From an uncultured Actinomycetes bacterium (lineage in GTDB: Bacteria; Actinomycetota; Actinomycetes; Mycobacteriales; Nakamurellaceae): 64,000 nt of DNA. Below are positions 35,563 to 44,653 of the stretch, piece by piece (position 1 is the stretch's first letter; the number at the start of each line of letters is the position of its first letter). Below the pieces are notes generated by a model. That model did not search any database. It had not been told where the DNA came from and saw only the letters and a program-made list of their open reading frames with translations. Where the stretch lies: contig CALANS010000050.1 of assembly GCA_937926105.1 (NCBI GenBank), positions 62,001 to 126,000 of the forward strand. Reading direction: 5' to 3'. The position numbers were made by a program, and so were the translations under genes.

Positions 35563-36546
35563 ATGAACACAGTGCGCATAGCCACGCCCCCCACGGTCTC
35601 GGGCACCCGGATCGCCGGCCTGGGCCACTACCGGCCGGAACGGGTGGTCACCAACGACGATCTCTCCCAGCTGATGGACACCAACGACGAGTGGATCCGC
35701 ACCCGGGTCGGCATCTCCGAGCGGCGATTCTCCGGCGATCAGGAGACGGTCGCCTCGATGGGCGCGGAGGCCGGCAAGGCCGCGCTGGCCGACGCCGGGC
35801 TGACAGCCGCCGACATCGACACCGTCATCACCGCCACCTGCACGCTCGAGGCGCAGATCCCGCACGCCTCCACCCAGGTCGCCTCCAAGCTGGGCATCCA
35901 CGCCCCCGGCTCGTTCGACATCAATGCCGCCTGCGCCGGCTTCTGCTACGGGCTGGCGGTCGCCTCCCAGGCGGTCCGTTCGGGCAACTCCCGCCGGGTG
36001 CTGCTGGTGGGCGCCGAGAAGTTGACCGCCTGGATCGATCCGACAGACCGCGCCAACGCGATCATCTTCGCCGATGGTGCCGGCGCCGCCGTCGTCACCG
36101 CGTCGGGCGATGAGCAGATCGGTCCGGTCGCCTGGGGTTGTGACGAGGACCAAACGGAGACCATCCACGTCACCGACCGGAACTCTTTCATCTACCAGGA
36201 GGGCCAGACGGTCTTCCGGTGGGCCACCACCCAGATCGCGCCGGTCGCGATCCGCGCCGCCGAGCTGGCCGGCGTCGACCTGGCCGACATCGACGTGCTG
36301 GCCTGCCACCAGGCCAACCTGCGGATCATCGACGCGGTGGCCAAGCGGCTGTCCGCCGCCGGCGCGCGTGACGATCTTCGGGTCGCCCGGGACATCGTCA
36401 CCACCGGGAACACCTCCTCGGCCTCGGTGCCGATCGCGCTGGACCGGATGCGCGCGGCCGGCCAGGCCCGCAGCGGCGACGTGGTGCTGGCCGTCGGGTT
36501 CGGCGCCGGGCTGACCTACGCCGCGCAGGTGTTCGTGTGCCCCTAA
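35563..36546 (+). CDS. fabH: Beta-ketoacyl-ACP synthase III FabH
   Basis: Initiates fatty-acid synthesis by condensing an acyl-CoA primer with malonyl-ACP. Active-site Cys124 in NAACAGF, His in CHQANLRI and Asn in TTGNTSSAS are all present. ATG 35563 lies 7 bp after the fabD stop; a longer in-frame extension into fabD is not credible. 327 aa including an N-terminal tail of about 15 residues. Confidence 0.95.
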   Translation: MNTVRIATPPTVSGTRIAGLGHYRPERVVTNDDLSQLMDTNDEWIRTRVGISERRFSGDQETVASMGAEAGKAALADAGLTAADIDTVITATCTLEAQIPHASTQVASKLGIHAPGSFDINAACAGFCYGLAVASQAVRSGNSRRVLLVGAEKLTAWIDPTDRANAIIFADGAGAAVVTASGDEQIGPVAWGCDEDQTETIHVTDRNSFIYQEGQTVFRWATTQIAPVAIRAAELAGVDLADIDVLACHQANLRIIDAVAKRLSAAGARDDLRVARDIVTTGNTSSASVPIALDRMRAAGQARSGDVVLAVGFGAGLTYAAQVFVCP

Positions 36547-36655
36547 TGTGCCTGTGTCCAGCGCGCCCTGGGGCAGAATCGCCCCCGGGACCGTGCGGTC
36601 CCGCCGCCCGGCACCGCGCCGCGGCGGACGCCCTCTTGAGGAAAGGAACCACACC

Positions 36656-36901
36656 GTGAGCAGCTCCGAGGAGATCCTGGCCGGGCTCGGCGAGATCGTC
36701 GAGGAGGTCGCCGGGGTCAGCGCCTCCGACGTCACCGCCGAGAAGTCCTTCACCGACGATCTGGACATCGACTCGCTGTCCATGGTGGAGATCGCTGTGC
36801 AGGCCGAGGACAAGTTCGGTGTCAAGATCCCGGACGACGAACTGGCCAACCTCAAGACCGTCGGCGACGCCGTCGGCTACATCGAGCGCAACCAGGCCTG
36901 A
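36656..36901 (+). CDS. acpP: Acyl carrier protein
   Basis: 81-aa acidic carrier. Phosphopantetheine attachment at Ser40 in LDIDSLSMVEI. GTG 36656 is preceded by AAAGGAA. The 109-bp gap from fabH is the largest inside the operon apart from that before fabF and may contain a processing site, consistent with the need for excess carrier protein. Confidence 0.95.
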   Translation: MSSSEEILAGLGEIVEEVAGVSASDVTAEKSFTDDLDIDSLSMVEIAVQAEDKFGVKIPDDELANLKTVGDAVGYIERNQA

Positions 36902-37033
36902 CATCTGCCCCGCCCGGCTCACGTCACCAGGCGCCGGCCGGGCGGGGATGTCGGACGAGACACGCACGCGCACACCGACCGGCACGCCCGGCCGGTGCCA
37001 CCGTCAACCACACCACCAGGCAGGACAGGGCTG

Positions 37034-38260
37034 ATGTCCACACAACCAAGAGTCGTGGTCACCGGGATCGGTGCCACCACCCCGCTGGGCGGCACCGCCG
37101 CCGAGACCTGGCAGGGCATGCTCGACGGCCGCAGCGGCGTGAAGCCACTGACCGAGCCGTGGGTCGAAAAGTTCGAGCTGCCGGTGCGGATCAGCGCACC
37201 GCTGGCGGTCGAGCCCACCGAGGTGCTGCCGCGTGTCGAGGCACGGCGGCTGGACCGCTGCCAGCAGGTGGCGCTGGTTGCCGCCCGGGAGGCCTGGGCG
37301 GACGCCGGCGAGCCCGAGATCGACCCGGAACGGCTCGGCGCCGTGGTCGGCACCGGCATCGGCGGGGCGCTCACCCTGCTCGGCCAGGACGATCTGCTGG
37401 AGACCGAGGGGCTGCGCAAGGTCGCGGTGCTGACCATCCCGATGCTGATGCCCAACGGCCCGGCGGCGGCCGTCGGGCTGTGGGCCAAGGCCCGTGGCGG
37501 GGTCCACGCCCCCGTGTCCGCCTGCGCCTCCGGCGCCGAGGCGCTGGCCTGGGCCTACAAGCTGATCCAGGAGGGCGATATCGACGTCGCCATCGCCGGC
37601 GGGGCGGAGGCATCCATCACCGCACTGCCGATCGCTGGGTTCTCCCAGATGCGCGCCATGTCCACCCGCAATGACGACCCGGAGCACGCCTCCCGGCCGT
37701 TCGATGTCGACCGGGACGGTTTCATCCTGGGCGAGGGCGCCGGAATCCTGGTGCTGGAGCGCGAAGCGGATGCCAAGGCTCGCGGCGCGAAGATCTACGG
37801 CGTGCTGGCCGGGGTCGGCATGTCCAACGACGCGTATCACATCACCGCAGGCGAGCCGGAGGGCGAGGGCGGCGCTCGGGCCATCGACAAGGCGCTGCGC
37901 ACCGCCGGGCTGACCCCGCAGGACGTCGGCCACGTCAACGCGCACGCCACCTCCACCCCGGTCGGCGACCTGGCGGAGTCCAAGACCATCCGGCGAGCGC
38001 TGGGCGACCACCCGGTGGTGACGGCGACCAAGTCGATGACGGGCCACCTGCTAGGCGCCGCCGGCGCCGTGGAGGCGATCGCCACCATGCTCGCCATCCG
38101 GGACGGAGTGGTGCCCGGCACTCGGAATCTGGACCACCTCGACCCGCAGATCGAGCTCGACGTGCCGACCGAGAACCGCGCCGTGCAGCTGCAGGCCGCC
38201 GTGAACGACTCCTTCGGCTTCGGCGGTCACAACGTGGCCCTGGCCTTCACGAGGGCGTGA
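37034..38260 (+). CDS. fabF: Beta-ketoacyl-ACP synthase II FabF
   Basis: Elongating condensing enzyme. Cys164 in SACASGAEA, His in NAHATSTPVGD and His in KSMTGHLLGAAG form the Cys-His-His triad of KAS I/II. 408 aa from ATG 37034 with GGACAGGG upstream; the in-frame ATG at 36995 has no such signal. The stop overlaps the accD start by 4 bases. Confidence 0.95.
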   Translation: MSTQPRVVVTGIGATTPLGGTAAETWQGMLDGRSGVKPLTEPWVEKFELPVRISAPLAVEPTEVLPRVEARRLDRCQQVALVAAREAWADAGEPEIDPERLGAVVGTGIGGALTLLGQDDLLETEGLRKVAVLTIPMLMPNGPAAAVGLWAKARGGVHAPVSACASGAEALAWAYKLIQEGDIDVAIAGGAEASITALPIAGFSQMRAMSTRNDDPEHASRPFDVDRDGFILGEGAGILVLEREADAKARGAKIYGVLAGVGMSNDAYHITAGEPEGEGGARAIDKALRTAGLTPQDVGHVNAHATSTPVGDLAESKTIRRALGDHPVVTATKSMTGHLLGAAGAVEAIATMLAIRDGVVPGTRNLDHLDPQIELDVPTENRAVQLQAAVNDSFGFGGHNVALAFTRA

Positions 38261-39717
38261 TCGATTCGATGACCGTCACCGATCCCACCACCACCGCGCC
38301 GCCGACGGCAGCCCCGGCCGCCCCACTGGGTCCGCGCAAGATCGACCCGCGGGAGCCGGAGGTCCGGCTGGCAGCATTGCTCGACCCCGGCACGGTCGTC
38401 CCGCTGCACCCGGCCGACACCTCCGGGGTGCAGGCGGCGCGGGGCCGTATCGACGGCGCCAAGGTGATCGTCTATTGCACCGACGCCACCCGGCAGGGCG
38501 GCGCGATGGGCTTCGAGGGCTGCCGGCATATCGTCGACGCGATCGACACGGCGATCCGCGAGCGGATCCCGGTGATCGGGCTGTTCCATTGCGGCGGGGC
38601 GCGACTCGCCGAGGGAGCGGCGTCCCTGGACGGGGTCGGCAACATGTTCGCCGCCATGGTGCGCGCCTCCGGGCGGGTGCCGCAGATCTCCGTGGTGCTC
38701 GGCCCGTCCGCCGGCGGTGCCGCCTATGGGCCGGCACTCACCGACATCGTGATCATGGCTCCGGAGGGTCGCCTGTTCGTCACCGGCCCGGACGTGGTCC
38801 GGTCGGTGACCGGCGAGGACATCGACATGGAGTCCCTCGGCGGCCCGGGCACCCACGGCCGCAAGTCTGGCGTGGTGCACATCGTCGCCGACTCGGAGGC
38901 GGACGCGCTGGCCAGGGCCCGGCACGTGACGCTGCTGTTCTCCCGGCCGGGTATCGCCGGGGTTGCGGGTCTGCCGGACGATCCGGACCTGATCGACCTG
39001 CTGCCGAAGGAACGGCAGCGTGCGTACAACGTGAAGCCGCTGATCGACCGGATCCTGGACGGTCCGATGGAGGAGCTGCAGGCCCGCTGGGCGCCGAACG
39101 TGGTGATCGGGTTGGGCCGGTTGGCCGGCCGCAGCGTCGGCGTGGTGGCCAACAATCCGCTGCGATTGGGCGGGTGCCTGGATTCCACCTCTGCGGAGAA
39201 GGCCAGCCGGTTCGTGCGGCTGTGCGACGCGTTCGGCATCCCGCTGCTGGTGATTGTCGATGTGCCGGGCTACCTGCCCGGGGTTGGCCAGGAGTGGGAG
39301 GGCGTGGTGCGGCGCGGCGCCAAGCTGTTGCACGCCTTTGCCGAGGCGGTGGTGCCGCGGGTGACGCTGGTGACGCGCAAGGCGTTCGGCGGGGCCTACA
39401 TCGCGATGAATTCCAAGGCATTGGGTGCCACCGCGGTGTTCGCCTGGCCGGACGCTGAAATCGCCGTGATGGGCGCCAAGGCTGCGGTGTCGATCCTGCA
39501 CCGGCGCAAGCTGGCCGCCGCGCCCGACGCCGACCGGGAGGCGCTGCACGAGCAGCTGGCCGCCGAGCACGAGCGGATCTCCGGCGGCGTCGCTCGCGCG
39601 GTGGAGATCGGCGTGGTGGACGAGATGATCGCGCCGGCCGAGACCAGGCGCAGGGTGGCCGAGGCGCTCGCGTCAGCACCGGCCGGGCGCGGGGCGCACG
39701 GCAATATTCCGCTGTAG
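38257..39717 (+). CDS. accD: Acyl-CoA carboxylase carboxyltransferase beta subunit (AccD)
   Basis: Transfers CO2 from biotin to acetyl- or propionyl-CoA, supplying malonyl-CoA (or methylmalonyl-CoA) to the adjacent synthase. 486 aa, both crotonase-like halves present: GPSAGGAAYGPALTDIVIM with an oxyanion pocket, and DVPGYLPGVGQEWEGVVRRG, KAFGGAYIAMNSKALGA. GTG 38257 overlaps the fabF TGA (GTGA) with GAGGGC upstream, so expression is coupled. The biotinylated alpha subunit is not in the window. Confidence 0.93.
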   Translation: MIDSMTVTDPTTTAPPTAAPAAPLGPRKIDPREPEVRLAALLDPGTVVPLHPADTSGVQAARGRIDGAKVIVYCTDATRQGGAMGFEGCRHIVDAIDTAIRERIPVIGLFHCGGARLAEGAASLDGVGNMFAAMVRASGRVPQISVVLGPSAGGAAYGPALTDIVIMAPEGRLFVTGPDVVRSVTGEDIDMESLGGPGTHGRKSGVVHIVADSEADALARARHVTLLFSRPGIAGVAGLPDDPDLIDLLPKERQRAYNVKPLIDRILDGPMEELQARWAPNVVIGLGRLAGRSVGVVANNPLRLGGCLDSTSAEKASRFVRLCDAFGIPLLVIVDVPGYLPGVGQEWEGVVRRGAKLLHAFAEAVVPRVTLVTRKAFGGAYIAMNSKALGATAVFAWPDAEIAVMGAKAAVSILHRRKLAAAPDADREALHEQLAAEHERISGGVARAVEIGVVDEMIAPAETRRRVAEALASAPAGRGAHGNIPL

Positions 39718-39748
39718 CCTCCGGTTGGCGCTGATCACCTTCGATCCC

Positions 39749-39805
39749 GCTTGCCAACTCGGCGTCACCCGTCACACGCGTCACAAAACCGCCGAGTTGC
39801 CAAGC
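39749..39805. terminator. Long inverted repeat between accD and the convergent glycosidase gene
   Basis: GCTTGCCAACTCGGCG (39749-39764) pairs with CGCCGAGTTGCCAAGC (39790-39805) with a single mismatch, around a 25-base spacer rich in GTCAC. Located 31 bases after accD and 40 before the end of the glycosidase gene, so it probably terminates both. Confidence 0.65.
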
Positions 39806-39844
39806 GCCGGGCGAGTTGATAAGCGGTGACGGAGGGCTCGGGGC

Positions 39845-41497
39845 TCAGCCCGCTGCGGCGGCGCGGGCCTTGTCGGCCAGCGCCCGGTGTGCCACCGAGT
39901 CGATGACGTCCAGGGACGGCCGCGGCACCCGGGCCGCCGCCAGCCGCAGCGCCAACACCGACGTGGCGGCCTGGTCCAGCCGGGACGCGGGCAGTTCGCC
40001 GGAGTCGACCGCTGCCACGATCCCGCGCACCGCTGCCGCCGGGTCCACCGGCATCAGCAGCAGGTCCTGCCCGGCCTGCAGCGCCCGGACCGCCGCCTGC
40101 CCGGAGGAGAAGACGCCCGCGATCGGCTCCATCTGCAGCGAGTCGGTGACGGTGACGCCGGAGAAATTCATCCCGGTACAGCCGTCCAGACCCGGTCCGC
40201 GCAGCAGTTCCGAGACGACCGCCTGCGACACGCTGGCCGGCACGGAGTTGTCCCCCACCGCCGGCAGCAGCACGTGCCCGGTCATCACCATCGACACGCC
40301 TGCCGCGACGCCGACGCGCACCGGCACGGCCTCGTGCGTATTCCACGAGTCGCAGCTCACCCCCAGCGTGGGCAGCGCCACATGGCTGTCGGTGGCCACC
40401 CGGCCCAGCCCCGGAAAGTGCTTGAGCACCGCGGCGACCCCGGCCTGCTGGTAACCCGTCACCGCCGCTGCCACCAGCTTCGCGTCCCGCCGCGGGTCGG
40501 ACCCGTAGGACCGGGTGCCGATGGCCGACGCCGACCCGTCGGATGGCAGCACGTCCGAGACCGGCGCGAAGTTCACGGTCACGCCCACTGCCAGCAACTC
40601 CTGGGCGGCGGCCGCCGCCACCCGGCCGGTCAGCGCGACCGCGGTGCCGGTGTCCGGAATGGCTGCCAACTGGGACTGGCCCGGGAAGGCGGTGAATCCG
40701 TAGCGCAATCGGACCACGTCGCCGTACTCCTGGTCGGTGCCGATCAACGGGGGCATTCCGGTCGGATCGCCGGACGCCTGGTCCCGCAGGCGCGCCGTGA
40801 CCGCCGCGACCTGCTGCGGCGTCCCGCCCGACGTACCGTCCACGACGCCGCGGGTGGCCATCAAGATCACACCGCCGAAGTGGTACTGCGCCAACAGGTC
40901 CGAGTGCACCAGTTGGTCTCCGTCGGCCATGATCACGGACGCGGCCTTGTCGCTGGTGGACAGCCCGGACACGATGGCAGCGGCTTGGTTCCGGTCCGCA
41001 TCGGTGACGACGAGGGCGTCGGGCATCGGGGCCCCGGTGGCAGCGGTGTCCGGCGAGGTGCCGTTCGTCGGGCGGGGCGTCGGATGCGAGGTCGCCAGCT
41101 CCGAACCCGCTGGCGGCGTGCTGGGTGACGACGCGGCGGGTGACGAAGCGTCTGACGGCGACGGGTCCGACGAGGATGCCCCGGGTGCCGGCGTGCCGGG
41201 TGACGGCGCACCGGAACCGCTCGCCCCAGGCCGGCCACTGGGCGCATCCCAGGTGTCACCGGAGGCGGCCGTGGACGAGGACGCCCCCGGTGACGACGGC
41301 GGCAGCGACGTCGGTGTCGGCCCCGCGGACGGGGCCAGCGCCGAGGATTCCGTCACCGCCATCGACGTGCCCACGTCGCTACCGGACCGCGGCGCTGACG
41401 ACTCCCCCGCGAATCCGCAGCCCGCGGCGAGCAACACCGCCGCACCCAGCGCCACCGCTCGCCGCGCCGCCAACCGGCGCGGCCGCGTCCCGATCAC
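39845..41497 (-). CDS. Glycoside hydrolase family 3 lipoprotein (NagZ-like)
   Basis: Predicted surface-anchored exo-glycosidase, possibly acting on peptidoglycan N-acetylglucosamine. GTG 41497 overlaps the upstream gene stop by 4 bases and gives a signal ending in lipobox LAAGC. A 140-residue Ser/Pro/Ala-rich spacer follows, then the GH3 TIM barrel: GTDQEYGDVVRL, NFAPVSDV, the KHFPGLGRVATDSH loop (catalytic His in DSH) and nucleophile Asp in VTDSLQM. Most relatives have a Gly-His/Asp-Gly in that loop where this has Gly-Leu-Gly. 550 aa. Co-transcribed with the NTF2-like membrane protein. Confidence 0.88.
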   Translation of the reverse strand: MIGTRPRRLAARRAVALGAAVLLAAGCGFAGESSAPRSGSDVGTSMAVTESSALAPSAGPTPTSLPPSSPGASSSTAASGDTWDAPSGRPGASGSGAPSPGTPAPGASSSDPSPSDASSPAASSPSTPPAGSELATSHPTPRPTNGTSPDTAATGAPMPDALVVTDADRNQAAAIVSGLSTSDKAASVIMADGDQLVHSDLLAQYHFGGVILMATRGVVDGTSGGTPQQVAAVTARLRDQASGDPTGMPPLIGTDQEYGDVVRLRYGFTAFPGQSQLAAIPDTGTAVALTGRVAAAAAQELLAVGVTVNFAPVSDVLPSDGSASAIGTRSYGSDPRRDAKLVAAAVTGYQQAGVAAVLKHFPGLGRVATDSHVALPTLGVSCDSWNTHEAVPVRVGVAAGVSMVMTGHVLLPAVGDNSVPASVSQAVVSELLRGPGLDGCTGMNFSGVTVTDSLQMEPIAGVFSSGQAAVRALQAGQDLLLMPVDPAAAVRGIVAAVDSGELPASRLDQAATSVLALRLAAARVPRPSLDVIDSVAHRALADKARAAAAG

Positions 41498-42198
41498 GTG
41501 CACCTCGCCATGGACGGCGACTTCGCCGAGGTGCCCACCCGCAGCCCGGTGCCCTCGTCCATGATTGTGTAGGTGACATCCCACCGGACGCACTCCTCGG
41601 GCAACGCGCTGGGCGCCAGTTCGACCGACTGGTGGGAGGTGAACTGCATACGCACCGTCAATGGATCGCCCGGGTAGATGTCCGAGATGTAGACGTTCGA
41701 ATCGTGGGTGGTCTGGTAGTCGTTGACCCAGTTATCCCGCGATCGCTTGGCCTGTGAGGTGCTGACGGTGGACAACCACGCGTCGTAGTCGTGCCGATTG
41801 ATCGCCGTAAAGTATCGGCTGATCAGATCCCGCACCTCCTGGGCGTGCGGCGCCGCCTCGGCGCTCGCCGACAGGGTGACCGGGACGGGCTGATCATTCG
41901 ACGCGGCCGACGACTCCCCGGGTTGCGGCGTCGGGCTCACCGCCGTTTGCGTGTCCGGGAACTCCGACGGCCGGGAGATGCCCGGCTGGTCCGGTGTGGC
42001 GGACGGACCGGGCCCACCCCGGTCGATCGTCGTGGACCCGCCGGCGGATCCGCTGCTGGCTCCGCCGCCCGGCCCGGACGGCTGACCGGCCAGCCGCTGT
42101 GCCCGGCCGACCGCGAACGCCGCGCTCGCACCCAGCACCAGCAGCACCGCCAGCACCCCAGCGAGGGTGATGGTCAGGCGCCGGCCGGACAGGCCCAT
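41494..42198 (-). CDS. Membrane-anchored protein with C-terminal NTF2-like domain
   Basis: 234 aa. One N-terminal helix (LTITLAGVLAVLLVLGASAAF) places the rest outside the cell; a Gly/Pro/Ser-rich linker spans to about 115, then an NTF2/SnoaL-like fold beginning EVRDLISRYFTAINRHDYDAW. ATG 42198 has GGAGG 6 bases upstream. It precedes and overlaps the GH3 glycosidase gene (GTGA), so the two probably work together at the cell wall. Function of the domain is unknown. Confidence 0.78.
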   Translation of the reverse strand: MGLSGRRLTITLAGVLAVLLVLGASAAFAVGRAQRLAGQPSGPGGGASSGSAGGSTTIDRGGPGPSATPDQPGISRPSEFPDTQTAVSPTPQPGESSAASNDQPVPVTLSASAEAAPHAQEVRDLISRYFTAINRHDYDAWLSTVSTSQAKRSRDNWVNDYQTTHDSNVYISDIYPGDPLTVRMQFTSHQSVELAPSALPEECVRWDVTYTIMDEGTGLRVGTSAKSPSMARCT

Positions 42199-42366
42199 GG
42201 GCAACCTCCACCCCTTGCCGATTCTGCACGTGTTGTTGCTCGCCCATCAGACGCGTCTGCCGGGTTCCCGGTTGCCCTATGCCGACCCGGACGCGCCGGA
42301 CTTCGGATATCAGCCTGCCAGGAATCGCCACGCGGTCGCGCCGGGGCATCGATGGCCCCGGCGCCG

Positions 42367-42858
42367 TCATCCCACCTGGTGCAGCCAGGTGACAGCGGTG
42401 CCCTCGCCGGCCCGCCGGTACGGCTCCAGTTCGGCATCCACCTCGGTGCCCAAGGCTGACGAGATCCGGCTGATGAGGTCGTCCAGCCCGTCCGCGCGCC
42501 CCATCAGGTCCATCAACTGCGATTCGCCCAGCATCGCGTCACCGCTGGCCGAGATGGCGGCGCGCCAGAATCCCCGGCCGGGCAGGTAGCAGATCCGCTC
42601 GCCGTCGGCACCCGGGCTGGGCTCCTCGGTGACCTCGTAGCGGAGCATCTGCCACTTGCGCAGCGCACTGGCCAGCCGGCCGCCCGTCCCGGGCTGCCCT
42701 GACCAGGACACGCTGGCACGCAACTGGCCGGGCGAGGCCGGCTGTTCCGTCCAGGCCAGCGACACGCGCGACCCCAGGACGTCCGACAGCGCCCACTCGA
42801 CGTGCGGGCAGATCGCCGGCGGTGCCGAGTGGACGTAGACCACACCGCGAGTGACCAC
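42367..42858 (-). CDS. DUF3145 protein
   Basis: 163-aa conserved actinobacterial protein of unknown function. The start motif TRGVVYVHSAP followed by CPHVEWAL and DVLG is characteristic. GTG 42858 is chosen by that N-terminus and a GAGAGGGG site; a longer frame exists but adds residues absent from the family. No signal, membrane segment or enzymatic motif. Confidence 0.85.
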   Translation of the reverse strand: MVTRGVVYVHSAPPAICPHVEWALSDVLGSRVSLAWTEQPASPGQLRASVSWSGQPGTGGRLASALRKWQMLRYEVTEEPSPGADGERICYLPGRGFWRAAISASGDAMLGESQLMDLMGRADGLDDLISRISSALGTEVDAELEPYRRAGEGTAVTWLHQVG

Positions 42859-43318
42859 CGACAACGCCCCTCTCCGCTTCCGCTCCCTCGTCTTCCCCAA
42901 CGTGGTGCGGGCACGGACCGATGCGACGGTGCTCACCGCTGTGCTGTGCAGTTGTGTGACCATTGTGCACCGAGAGGCCGCTGTTGCGCCAGTGCTCCCG
43001 GGCGGCAACGATCGTCAGGCTCAAAGACCGCGTCCGGGCGTCGCCGGCCCGTGGACATGGGACGGAGCCGAGCGGGGATTCGCAACAAGCCCGGCTGTCC
43101 GCCGTTATCGCAGGTCAAAGCGGGTATCTGGCGAGGCTGTCGGTCTTCGATGGGGTTGTCAGTGCGGCTGTCAGTGGGGCCGAAGTAGCCATCACCGAAG
43201 ATGTGTCCCGCCTCGACCGAAGGCCGAACGCACCCATCAGGCGAAGTCATATAGCCGGGAGTGTCAAGGATCAACCGAAAACGTGTCCAGCATCAGCCGA
43301 AGCCACACAGGCTGTCGG
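42859..43318. other. Non-coding stretch with insertion-sequence-like end repeats
   Basis: 460 bases between DUF3145 and tRNA-Met. No frame on either strand has a ribosome site or family motif. Its right part carries the repeats listed separately, suggesting a decayed mobile element next to the tRNA. Confidence 0.5.
43204..43305. repeat. Three related 22-bp repeats resembling IS21-type terminal repeats
   Basis: Units starting at 43204, 43262 and 43284 each fit TGTCMMGSMTCRRCCGAA; the last two are directly abutting. A fourth partial unit (ATCACCGAAG) lies near 43190. Multiple short transposase-binding repeats at an end are a property of IS21-family elements, whose termini often start TGTC. No transposase gene remains here. 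Family assignment is inference. Confidence 0.5.
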
Positions 43319-43392
43319 TGGGGCGGGTGGGACTCGAACCCACGCCTGGCGGATTATGAGTCCGCTGCTCTAACCGACTGAGCTACCGCCCC
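43319..43392 (-). tRNA. tRNA with CAU anticodon (elongator Met, or Ile2)
   Basis: 74-nt cloverleaf on the minus strand: acceptor GGGGCGG/CCGCCCC, D-stem GCTC/GAGC, anticodon stem GCGGA/TCCGC with loop CTCATAA, T-stem GTGGG/CCCAC with loop TTCGAGT, discriminator A. CAU is read as Met or, if modified to lysidine, as Ile; sequence alone does not decide. It is not the initiator, which would have an unpaired first base pair. Confidence 0.93.
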
Positions 43393-43443
43393 GCTGCCGG
43401 CAGCGTACCGGGCGGAGACCCCGCTACCGGATCGGAGGCCGGC

Positions 43444-43989
43444 ATGGCGAGGCAGATCGCGCTGCTGCGCGGGGTCAACCTCGGAGCCCACAACCGGGTC
43501 ACGATGGCGGACCTGCGAGCGGCGCTCAGCAACGCCGGATTCGGCGACGTCGTCACCCACCTGCAGAGCGGGAACGTGGTGCTGGACTCCGACCTGCCGG
43601 CCGGGGAGCTAGCACCGGCGATCGAGCGGGTACTGGCCGATCGGCTGACGTTGCGCACCGATGTGATGGTCCGTTCGGCCCCCGAGCTGGCGGCAGCCAT
43701 CGACGCCGACCCGTTTGGCACGGTGGCAACCGACCCATCCCGGCATGTGCTGGGGTTTCTCGCAGCGGCGCCGGACCCGGAGCGTCTCGCGGACCTGGAG
43801 CGGCGCATCGCGGAGCGGCCCGGTGATGGCGACGCACACGCGTTCGCCGGCCTGCACTTCTACCTATGGTGCCCGAACGGGATCAGCCGCTCGCCATACT
43901 TCACCCTGCCCTGGGATCGGTTGGGCGTGAACTGCACCCAACGCAACTGGAATACGGTGACGGCGTTGCTGGCGAAGGCGGGCAACTGA
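43444..43989 (+). CDS. DUF1697 protein
   Basis: 181-aa cytoplasmic protein. Opens with QIALLRGVNLGAHNRVTMAD, the DUF1697 signature, and ends with the family pattern RNWNTVTALLA. GGAGG lies 6 bases before ATG 43444. No function established for the family. Starts 52 bp after tRNA-Met on the opposite strand. Confidence 0.88.
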   Translation: MARQIALLRGVNLGAHNRVTMADLRAALSNAGFGDVVTHLQSGNVVLDSDLPAGELAPAIERVLADRLTLRTDVMVRSAPELAAAIDADPFGTVATDPSRHVLGFLAAAPDPERLADLERRIAERPGDGDAHAFAGLHFYLWCPNGISRSPYFTLPWDRLGVNCTQRNWNTVTALLAKAGN

Positions 43990-44120
43990 GCCGAGGCCGG
44001 TTCAGCCGACGGTGATCTGCACCTCGTCCGAGTAGCAGAGCCACGTGACCAGCGTGCCCACCACCGCGATGGCGGCCGGCCGGGACCCGTTGCCTGCGGG
44101 GGCGTCCTGCGGGGCACCGG

Positions 44121-44429
44121 TCAGTCGGCGGCACGCTGCAGATCCCACGCGGCAATCAGTGCATCTTCGATGGCTCCGGGATCGCCGATGACGAGGTCGG
44201 CGACCACCATCATGTGCGTGGCGAAGCGGTCCGGCACGCTGAACGTGGCGGGAAACTGCCGGAGCAACCCCTCGCGCACTTCGAAGTCCGCGCGGATCAC
44301 GACGTGCGTGTCGTCCAGTTGCCTGGCCACCAGCCGGCCGTGGTAACGCCAGCAAGCCAAGCCAGCCCCGGCACTCAGTCGGACCCCCGCGAGCCTGCCA
44401 GCCAGTTCGGTGACCTCGTCGATCTGCAT
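44121..44429 (-). CDS. MmcQ/YjbR-family small protein
   Basis: 102 aa. The pattern ACWRYHGRLVARQLDDTHVV, then DFEVREGLLRQFPATF and a C-terminal GAIEDALIAAWDLQRA fits the MmcQ/YjbR (CyaY-like) fold, whose role is unknown though some bind DNA. ATG 44429 chosen; GTG 44444 is possible. Monocistronic, convergent with DUF1697. Confidence 0.65.
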   Translation of the reverse strand: MQIDEVTELAGRLAGVRLSAGAGLACWRYHGRLVARQLDDTHVVIRADFEVREGLLRQFPATFSVPDRFATHMMVVADLVIGDPGAIEDALIAAWDLQRAAD

Positions 44430-44653
44430 CCCGCAGTTTCCCACTCGAGCTTTCCGAAGTCCCTGACGACACCGACCATGGCCGTTTCCCTAGCGTCACA
44501 CTGTCCTAGGGGCTGACTCTAACGTCCGCAGCCTCGGTCGGTGGACGAGAAGGCGGCCGAGCCGATGTCGCGTCAAGAACTGAGGGGATGGTGAATCGAC
44601 GGATTCCTACTCGTACCTTGTGCAGCCGTAAATCGGCACAGGTCACCGATCGA

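Noticed and set aside
42851..43381. 176-codon plus-strand frame running into tRNA-Met
   Set aside because: It crosses the tRNA gene and the antisense of DUF3145, and has no coding signature.
44002..44120. Minus-strand tail WLCYSDEVQITVG after DUF1697
   Set aside because: Short, no start or family identity; it may be a gene fragment but cannot be supported.
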